A stretch of 42,928 nucleotides of DNA from positions 1 through 42,928 of IMG/VR virus record IMGVR_UViG_3300041407_000036; one strand, 5' to 3'. Below, one piece after another: positions 36,678-42,928 of this stretch. Position 1 is the first letter of the stretch. Each line of letters starts with the position of its first letter. Under the pieces are notes generated by a model. That model was not told the origin of the DNA and searched no databases. It was given only the letters and a program-made list of their open reading frames with translations. This DNA is from a virus. Made by a program: the position numbers and the translations under genes.

Positions 36678-39350
36678 TTACCTCATAGCGGATTCAAGTT
36701 TAGAGACGTACACAGCCTTCCGTGAGTCGGGGCTGCCTTTGTACGCCGGTGTTTCCTTCAGGGCCTTCAGGGCCCCTGCTTTATCCCCAAGGGAGATGTA
36801 GGCCAGCAGGTCTGGATCTCGTGCAGATTTAGGCGACTGGTACGCCAGCTCCCCGAACAACCGGAGATACGGTTCACCCTGCACGCCAATGCTGCGCATC
36901 GTCTTCTGGGCCATCTCGGCAGCGTCGTTCGAAGCACGCATGAACGTGTCCCGGATCTGGCCCGGAGTGTACGTACCGCCCGGAGGTGGGCGCTGGTAGT
37001 GGTTGTTCGTCTGGTGGATACCCACCCCGAAGCTGGTGCCGCCTGAGTCAGCGTACGGCTTGTCGTTCACACCTTCAGATGCCACTATGTCCGACCGGAG
37101 GGTCAGCATATGCGCAGGCTCTACGTTCGCAGTGTTCAGGCCATTGAACTGCACACCCTGCACACTCTTACCGGGACCGACCTGAGCCGAGGCCTTAGCT
37201 GCGTCTGCATCGAGTTGCGACTGCACGAACGGTGCCACCGTCTTAGGGTCGAGGATACCTGACTTCACTACCCGGTTCTGCTCGTTCAGCTCACGGTACA
37301 AGAGCTTGTTCGTAGGGTCCACACTCCACGCAATGCGGTTGCCGTCAGCGGGCTTCATCATTGTGTCGATTGCTGCACCTACGTACTTCTGGTCTGCGTA
37401 CTGCGGCACACCGAAGTAGGACTGCACTGTCTGCCCACGCGGCATTGTGAGCGGGCCGCTCTCTGTGTCAACAGTCCGGGCAGCCAACGAGGCGAGGGCC
37501 TTGGCCTTACGGGAGCTGGCCGACAGGGTTGGGCTGGTCTGGGAGATGATTGCCAACTCTTCAGCCAAGCCGATCTGCCCTTGGGCTCGGATCTCAGCTG
37601 TACGGTCTGCACTCTCGAACCAGCTACGACCGGTGCCCATGCGCAGCTTCGCAGACTCATCGGCACTGAAGAAGCTCTGGGCCTTCTGGCTGATAGTGCC
37701 CAGCAGTTGTCGGTCGTCGATCTCCTGCACTACGGTAGCATCCTCCTTACGGGCTGCTGCCACCATCTCTGTGCGGAGGCCTCCGGTCTGCTTGTCCTGC
37801 ATCTGCTTAGCTCGGGCCATGCGGGTAACTGTCAGCGGATCGGCTACGCCCTCCTTCTGAAGCTCCGACATGTACAGGGCCAAGTCCTGCTGGTCCGGGC
37901 TCATGCTTTGCAGGAACTTCGACTTAGCGCCGGGGTTCGTCTGCTCCGCAATGCTCAGCGCCGACAGGGTGTCAGTCACCAGCTTGGCGTTCTGCGGGTT
38001 GATCTCGTCACCGTAGCCTAACTGAGCAAAGGCGGGCTTCAAGTACGTACCAGCCTGCGTAAGCGCCGAGTCCATGCCGCTGTTGTTGCCGATGACCATG
38101 AGGCCCTGTACGACCTGCGGAAGTGGGGCGTCCTTGTTCACCTTCAGCCAAGCCTTTAGGCCAGCGTCTTGGTCCTTACCCCGGCTGAACAGCGTCTGCT
38201 GGTCCCCGACTGAGTAAGCCTTTGCCAGTACAGAGTTATCGCCGTTGGTGGCTACTGCGTGGAAGTAGTCCTTCAGTACAGACTCCCGCTTACCGATGCC
38301 GAGGATACCGGACTCTTCAGCCTTACGCAGCTGCGCATCCACTTCCTCGTACGTCTGCGTCACGCCGATGTTTGGGTCTTTCCATTCAGTGGTCTTGGCA
38401 GCTACCCACGTCTCGAAGTCCTGCGAGCGCACGACCTTGACACGATCTACGGCAGTGCGGTGTGCCTTGTCTACCTTGATCTGGTCTTCGAACGAGAGCC
38501 GGGACATCATGGTCCCTTTCGTACCATCAGCGAAGTTCACCTCGGTGTTCTTCATGCCGTCGTACACAGCCACGTTGTCAGAGCTGGAGGCGTACTCCAT
38601 AGCCTGCCGGGTCATGTCCAGCTGCATCTGCGGGGTGAGCTTAGGGTTCTGCCACACGTCCTTATAGATAGCACCGACAAAGCCCTGCACTTCCTGCTGG
38701 TACAGCTGCATGTCGCCCTTGGCCGCGTCGAGGTTGCCCCGGCGAACAGTCATAGACTGCTGGATCGACTTCTGCTCCTGCTCCAAGATCCAAGCAGCAC
38801 GGGTGGTGGTGTACTTCTTCTGGGCGGCTACTTCATCGTTAGCCATCTGGCCGAACATGGCCGCACGCTGCTGCTTCGACATCCCGACCAGCTGATCCTG
38901 AAGCGGCTTACGCTTCTCGGCCATATAGTCCTTGAACTGCTCAGGGGTGCCCTGTGCCAACCGAGGGAGGTCGAGCTGGAGTTGGGCCTGATGCTGGCTC
39001 ACAGCTACCCGCCCTACCGTATCCCGGTAGCCTGCCGATGTCCAGTCCTTGGTGAGTGGGTTAGTGTCGAGTTCTTCCTCGCTCTTACCCTGCGCCGCAG
39101 CCTGCACACCTTCTAGGTACTTCGACTCAAGCTGCTCCTTGAACGCATTGTCTGCTATCCGCGCCCCTAGTGGGATCAGAGATGAGACGATGCGGTCTGC
39201 GGTAGACTCCGACTTAGGTGCTATGCCACCTGCCTGCCCCTGACTGAACTTACGAACGTCGGGACCAACTTGGCCGATACTGCTTTGACGCACCTGTGCG
39301 GTGCCCTGAGGCGCACTGATGTTCAGTGGCCCCGATGCACGTAATACCAT
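36678..39350 (-). CDS. Internal virion protein with C-terminal lysozyme domain (phiKMV gp36-like)
   Basis: The 890-residue product matches phiKMV gp36 in length. The last 143 residues contain ASEGVNDKPYADSGGTSFGV: Glu759 and Asp768 with a downstream Thr/Ser and G-x-G pattern as in T4-type lysozymes. It would open the peptidoglycan during DNA entry. The rest is helical and Gln/Ala-rich. In T7 this activity sits in gp16; having it at the end of the gp15-position protein is the phiKMV arrangement. Confidence 0.88.
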   Translation of the reverse strand: MVLRASGPLNISAPQGTAQVRQSSIGQVGPDVRKFSQGQAGGIAPKSESTADRIVSSLIPLGARIADNAFKEQLESKYLEGVQAAAQGKSEEELDTNPLTKDWTSAGYRDTVGRVAVSQHQAQLQLDLPRLAQGTPEQFKDYMAEKRKPLQDQLVGMSKQQRAAMFGQMANDEVAAQKKYTTTRAAWILEQEQKSIQQSMTVRRGNLDAAKGDMQLYQQEVQGFVGAIYKDVWQNPKLTPQMQLDMTRQAMEYASSSDNVAVYDGMKNTEVNFADGTKGTMMSRLSFEDQIKVDKAHRTAVDRVKVVRSQDFETWVAAKTTEWKDPNIGVTQTYEEVDAQLRKAEESGILGIGKRESVLKDYFHAVATNGDNSVLAKAYSVGDQQTLFSRGKDQDAGLKAWLKVNKDAPLPQVVQGLMVIGNNSGMDSALTQAGTYLKPAFAQLGYGDEINPQNAKLVTDTLSALSIAEQTNPGAKSKFLQSMSPDQQDLALYMSELQKEGVADPLTVTRMARAKQMQDKQTGGLRTEMVAAARKEDATVVQEIDDRQLLGTISQKAQSFFSADESAKLRMGTGRSWFESADRTAEIRAQGQIGLAEELAIISQTSPTLSASSRKAKALASLAARTVDTESGPLTMPRGQTVQSYFGVPQYADQKYVGAAIDTMMKPADGNRIAWSVDPTNKLLYRELNEQNRVVKSGILDPKTVAPFVQSQLDADAAKASAQVGPGKSVQGVQFNGLNTANVEPAHMLTLRSDIVASEGVNDKPYADSGGTSFGVGIHQTNNHYQRPPPGGTYTPGQIRDTFMRASNDAAEMAQKTMRSIGVQGEPYLRLFGELAYQSPKSARDPDLLAYISLGDKAGALKALKETPAYKGSPDSRKAVYVSKLESAMR

Positions 39351-39354
39351 GGTG

Positions 39355-39996
39355 TTACCTCGATAGTGTGAATCCGGCTTGAGCGCCGAAGCTTGGTTCT
39401 GGCTTGGAGCCTAGGCCCAAGTCCATCTTAGCGCCTACGTACTGACCTGCTACAGACATGGCTGCGCCTCCGAGCATGGCCAGCTGGCTAGCTCCCTTGC
39501 CGATCTTCTGGCCGTTCCGGAACTCGCCTGTGGATACTATGGAGTTCTGCCCATTCGTAACTAGGTCGTACAGTGCTGTGTTGTAGTTGAGGGCGTTCAC
39601 CTCGTTCTCGTCGGTGATCTGAGCCCGCACCTTGTCAAACGCCATCTGGATGTCAGACTGCACAGCGTCAACCGAGGCACCTACAGTACCAGAAGCCGCA
39701 GCGTTCACCGCCGCAGACCCTAGTGCCGCAAGTTCCCCAGACGAGGCATCGAACTTCCGCTGTTCTAGAGCACGTACCTCCTGTGACTTCTGTACGTTCA
39801 ACATCCCAACCCTGAAGGCTTGGGCTTGGAAGTTCTTAGTGTTGGCTTCCATGACGGCTTTGGACTCACCTACGTAGTCCAAAGCTCTGTCTCGTTGCTG
39901 AATGGCATAGCTACCAGCCGCATCTGCGGCCCCGGCTGCTGCCTTGTTCTGAGACATCATCGACATGGCAGCCATTGCAATCAATGGCCAAACCAC
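39355..39996 (-). CDS. Internal virion protein (T7 gp14-like)
   Basis: The 213-residue product is rich in Ala and helical, with hydrophobic N-terminal and middle segments (MVWPLIAMAAMSMMSQNKAA, then AVNAAASGTVGASVDA). Gene order and length agree with T7 gp14 (196 residues), which forms the outer-membrane part of the ejection channel. It follows tail tubular B by 3 bases. Confidence 0.88.
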   Translation of the reverse strand: MVWPLIAMAAMSMMSQNKAAAGAADAAGSYAIQQRDRALDYVGESKAVMEANTKNFQAQAFRVGMLNVQKSQEVRALEQRKFDASSGELAALGSAAVNAAASGTVGASVDAVQSDIQMAFDKVRAQITDENEVNALNYNTALYDLVTNGQNSIVSTGEFRNGQKIGKGASQLAMLGGAAMSVAGQYVGAKMDLGLGSKPEPSFGAQAGFTLSR

Positions 39997-39999
39997 GGG

Positions 40000-42351
40000 T
40001 TATCTCCTTCTGATACGTGTATTGAATCGGCCTGTGTAGTCAAGGCCGGTTAAGTTCAGCTCCCCTGTTCCCTCGGTGTACATCATCAGAACCGTAGTGT
40101 CTGCGTTCGTCCTTGCTGGAACCACGGCTCTAGAGGCTACCCCGTAACGGGCCTGCCCTAGTTCTAGCTCCGTTGAGCAGAACCGGAGGGTGGACTGATC
40201 CAACACCTCAGCGTCAAGGCTGGTGTTGTCTGTGACCTGCACCATGTACTCGCTGGAGTTCTGCGTAGAGATCCCGAACCTGAGTACCGTGAGCTTAGCC
40301 GACTCGATCTTGATCCCGTTGTGGTCTTGGGCAATCGGAGGCGTTGGGCTCATGAGGGAGCGGTACGGGAACCCGAAGCTCACCAACCCAGACGGGAATG
40401 ACCGCACCGTGGTGAGTACGTTCCCGACATGGCTAGCGATACCCACCTCTTCACCTGCCAATGGACCTGTGCTGACAGACAGCTTTAACCCGGCAATGGC
40501 ATCTGGGTCGAAGGTGGTCAGCCAAGAAGGGACCGTGCATTGGTTGTCGGTTACGGTGATCTCGCCGTTGAAGTCCAAGAACGGTCGCCGGGAGCTACTG
40601 AAGTTCAGGGCACCTTGCCGGGGGTCCATCGTACATCCTACCAGCAACCCGTTCTGAATGAAGATCACGTTGATGACCTCGTTCGAGAAGTATGCTGAGG
40701 CCACGGGGTACTTGAACCGCCAAGTGTGCCAAGCCTGCTGTACCTTTGTATCGCCGTCCCAACTGTACTCGTACACCACTAATGAAGAGGTGTCTCGACT
40801 CGGGGCAAACATCACCATGCTGGCCACAGAGGAAGCTACACCGAAGCGACACTGCCCGCCCATATACTTCGGGAGGTGGGCAGTTGCGTCGTTCGCTACG
40901 TACTGTGCGTCCGTGTACTGGCTGCTCACCATCTCCATGAACCCGAAGTAGTCCGAGGAACGTGGGGCTGAGAACAGCAGAGTCCGACCTACCGGAACAG
41001 GCTCGCTAAGGGTATCCACGGAGTACGCAGAGGTGAGCAGCACAGTGGCTGTTCGTGGAGTTACGGCATTACCACCGCTTGGGATTAGCGCTTGGTACTT
41101 ACGGGAGAACAGCAGCAAGTCCTTCTGGAATGGGACGGCGTACTGGTACTCCGCAGAGCTGTTGGCGCTAGACCCTACTGCTATGGTGTCATTGTCCAGC
41201 AGGCTTGTTACCGTCGCCCGGTAGAACCGTCTAGGGTTGTTGCTTGCAGACATGTACACCGTCGAGCCAGCGAGGATCACCAAACGATTCTGAAAGGCTG
41301 CTAGTCCAGATGGTTTACGGTTAATGCAGAATGCAGGGCTAGGATTTGAGTCCTCGTCTCCTGCTAATCTACCCTCGTATGGTACGTCACCAAACGTCCA
41401 CACACCGGCGGCGTAAGTGAGGCGAGTTGGCATACCTGTAAGGGAGGCAGGGCTGCCCCACACTCCGCACTCCAACCACTCCTTCCGTGCATCGTTGTAC
41501 CGGTAGTACCTGAGCAGCCGTTGTTCGCCTACAGACATCACGTACCCACTCCACCCTGCTGGTAGGATTTGAGGTAGGTCAGCTTCTGTCCGCACCTTAG
41601 ACACGTTGGACGGTTGGATGTAGCTCGACCCTGACGGCGACACAACAGACAGAATCCCGTTGGGTAGATTGTTTCCGCTTACACCAACGAACGCCCCACG
41701 CACCTCCACGACTACTTGGAGTGCAGCAAGGCCAGCGGGGTTCGATGCAGCTAGCCCAGCTGCAATAGCATCTGGTGTGGATGCCGCAGCGTCCCCTGCC
41801 CCAGTGCCGTTTGGTGTTGTGTAGATTAGGTCGATGGCCCCTCGGCTGTTAGTTACCGTGACCTTGTACTGCTTAGAGAATGTCCCGGCCCGTATGTAGA
41901 AGAAGCCTAGGCTATCTGGGGTGAACAAAGACTCAGACTGGGCGCCCAGTGTTGGCTGCTTAGTCACGTTCAGTAGGTAGAACTCGTCACCCACTGTGGT
42001 CCCACGTATGTCCTGAGCGGAGTTGGCCACTAGGTACGGGTTCACCGTCGGTGCGTACAGGGCTGTACTAAGATCCTCTGACATAACCAGAAGGCGCCCA
42101 GTGCGTACCCCTACGAATACGTGAACGCGCTGCCCTGCAATGTCAGTCTCCCACGCACGCACGCTGTTGACATCCTCGCCTGGGAATGCAATGTGGAACT
42201 TCTTGGTTAGCCCCGGCCTACGCCGTACGTTCGTCACGATGTCCGACACCATGTTGTCTTGTGCCGTCACCTGACCGACAAGCCGCAGCTTAGGTAGCTG
42301 CTGGGACACCCCTTGCAGGATGGTGGAGTAGGCGCCTTCGTAGCCGCTCAT
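40000..42351 (-). CDS. Tail tubular protein B (T7 gp12-like nozzle protein)
   Basis: The 783-residue product matches T7 gp12 (794). The N-terminal motif TILQGVSQQLPKLRLVGQVT and ENMVSDIVTNVRRRPGL-like block (DNMVSDIVTNVRRRPGLTKK) are typical of this family. It forms the tail nozzle through which DNA leaves. The start has a GAGGTC site and lies 1 base after the tail tubular A stop. Confidence 0.94.
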   Translation of the reverse strand: MSGYEGAYSTILQGVSQQLPKLRLVGQVTAQDNMVSDIVTNVRRRPGLTKKFHIAFPGEDVNSVRAWETDIAGQRVHVFVGVRTGRLLVMSEDLSTALYAPTVNPYLVANSAQDIRGTTVGDEFYLLNVTKQPTLGAQSESLFTPDSLGFFYIRAGTFSKQYKVTVTNSRGAIDLIYTTPNGTGAGDAAASTPDAIAAGLAASNPAGLAALQVVVEVRGAFVGVSGNNLPNGILSVVSPSGSSYIQPSNVSKVRTEADLPQILPAGWSGYVMSVGEQRLLRYYRYNDARKEWLECGVWGSPASLTGMPTRLTYAAGVWTFGDVPYEGRLAGDEDSNPSPAFCINRKPSGLAAFQNRLVILAGSTVYMSASNNPRRFYRATVTSLLDNDTIAVGSSANSSAEYQYAVPFQKDLLLFSRKYQALIPSGGNAVTPRTATVLLTSAYSVDTLSEPVPVGRTLLFSAPRSSDYFGFMEMVSSQYTDAQYVANDATAHLPKYMGGQCRFGVASSVASMVMFAPSRDTSSLVVYEYSWDGDTKVQQAWHTWRFKYPVASAYFSNEVINVIFIQNGLLVGCTMDPRQGALNFSSSRRPFLDFNGEITVTDNQCTVPSWLTTFDPDAIAGLKLSVSTGPLAGEEVGIASHVGNVLTTVRSFPSGLVSFGFPYRSLMSPTPPIAQDHNGIKIESAKLTVLRFGISTQNSSEYMVQVTDNTSLDAEVLDQSTLRFCSTELELGQARYGVASRAVVPARTNADTTVLMMYTEGTGELNLTGLDYTGRFNTRIRRR

Positions 42352-42352
42352 G

Positions 42353-42907
42353 TTATGACCTCATTGCTGAACGGAGTCGAGCATAGCGCCCAGACTTCCG
42401 GGTCGTATGTCTCATGTTCCGTAGGTGTTCGTTAGCGGCTAGGAACTCCGCAGTCTTTGCCACTTGCTTCCACTCCCCAACCACAGACTCCAGCCCGATG
42501 TCCACGAGGTAGATCTGCACCAGCGCTGTGTAGAACACGTACGTGGCTACCGACTCAGGTAGTTCCTCAAACGAGAGGCGCAGCTGGATGGTACCGGGGA
42601 CTGGCTTGTCCCATAGGAAGTCTAGGGTGGTGGTGTTGAACAACACACCGTTACGCACTGTGCCCGGCTGCCCTTCAGCTGGGATAAACGCTAGGGTGTC
42701 GGTTGGTAGCGCTATGCCGCCCTCGCTGTCAGGGTACAGTGTGGTTGGGAACTCGTTGAACCACCAACCCCGCATCAGGGTCATGTCCACGTTCGAGTCG
42801 ATCACAGGCAGGATCACTGCTAGTGTCGGGTGCTTCACATCCACTCGCGTAACCGGATGCTCGCCCAGTGCGGGCAAGATCAGGTTCACTGCTTTTAATA
42901 GATCCAT
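42353..42907 (-). CDS. Tail tubular protein A (T7 gp11-like gatekeeper)
   Basis: I choose the ATG at 42907 (184 residues: MDLLKAVNLILPALGEHPVT...). A TTG at 42922 in the same frame would add 5 residues but falls in the terminator tail. Motifs RGWWFNEFP and the C-terminal Y-V-F-Y-x-A-L segment are typical of gp11. It binds the portal and nozzle. It is the first gene after the capsid terminator, so its supply depends on read-through. The contig junction lies in its 5' end. Confidence 0.92.
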   Translation of the reverse strand: MDLLKAVNLILPALGEHPVTRVDVKHPTLAVILPVIDSNVDMTLMRGWWFNEFPTTLYPDSEGGIALPTDTLAFIPAEGQPGTVRNGVLFNTTTLDFLWDKPVPGTIQLRLSFEELPESVATYVFYTALVQIYLVDIGLESVVGEWKQVAKTAEFLAANEHLRNMRHTTRKSGRYARLRSAMRS

Positions 42908-42928
42908 GTTCTTTAGGCCCAAAAAAAA
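42802..42928. repeat. Assembly overlap, identical to 1-127
   Basis: Second copy of the window's first 127 bases, containing the start of tail tubular protein A and part of the terminator T-tract. See the entry at 1-127 for why this is judged an assembler artefact. Confidence 0.9.

Noticed and set aside
39365-39385. Partial promoter match (CAAGCCGGAT) at the end of the gp14-like gene
   Set aside because: The TATAATGG half is missing, so it is most likely coding sequence only.

Overview
This window is the genome of a T7-like podovirus of the phiKMV type (family Autographiviridae), assembled as a circle. Bases 1-127 are repeated exactly at 42802-42928, so the non-redundant circle is 42,801 bases. 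The assembler opened it beside the capsid terminator, not at the real virion ends. All recognised genes lie on the minus strand and are read from high to low coordinates. The phage group is shown by a single-subunit RNA polymerase, a T7-like DNA polymerase, a split primase and helicase, a T7-type head and tail set and a T7-type terminase. Placing the RNA polymerase directly before the structural genes, rather than in the early region, is the phiKMV arrangement. The spanins, the lipoproteins and the virion lysozyme domain point to a Gram-negative host. I cannot name the genus.

The physical genome ends most likely lie in the large non-coding region at about 25.6-26.8 kb. On its early side, three minus-strand sequences with perfect TTGACA -35 boxes resemble the T7 A1-A3 host promoters. 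They lead into about 20 small early genes (25.6-19.4 kb). Most of these are of unknown function. They include a 2-oxoglutarate/Fe(II) oxygenase, a small zinc-binding protein, a small lipoprotein and short membrane peptides too short for standard gene calling. Long hairpins resembling RNase III processing sites separate some of them.

DNA metabolism follows (19.3-7.1 kb): a coiled-coil membrane protein, primase, an HNH endonuclease, helicase, a small zinc protein, ligase, unknown proteins, a nucleotidyltransferase, a second HNH endonuclease, DNA polymerase, a probable ssDNA-binding protein, 5'-3' exonuclease, endonuclease VII, a metallophosphoesterase and a nucleotide-hydrolase-like protein. 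The RNA polymerase gene (6.9-4.5 kb) ends in a promoter, an 80% A+T stretch and a second promoter. This looks like the primary replication origin of T7.

The late genes run from there through portal, scaffold and capsid (3.7-0.2 kb), a strong terminator, and across the contig junction to tail tube proteins A and B, three internal virion proteins, tail fibre, both terminase subunits, a pinholin/SAR-endolysin/spanin lysis cassette, and a short tail of accessory genes. One of these closely resembles the Acb2 anti-CBASS cyclic-nucleotide sponge. Five minus-strand copies of a conserved promoter (core GAAGCCGG, then A or G, then TATAATGG) are the likely sites for the phage RNA polymerase. A sixth copy, on the plus strand in the genome-end region, points the opposite way.
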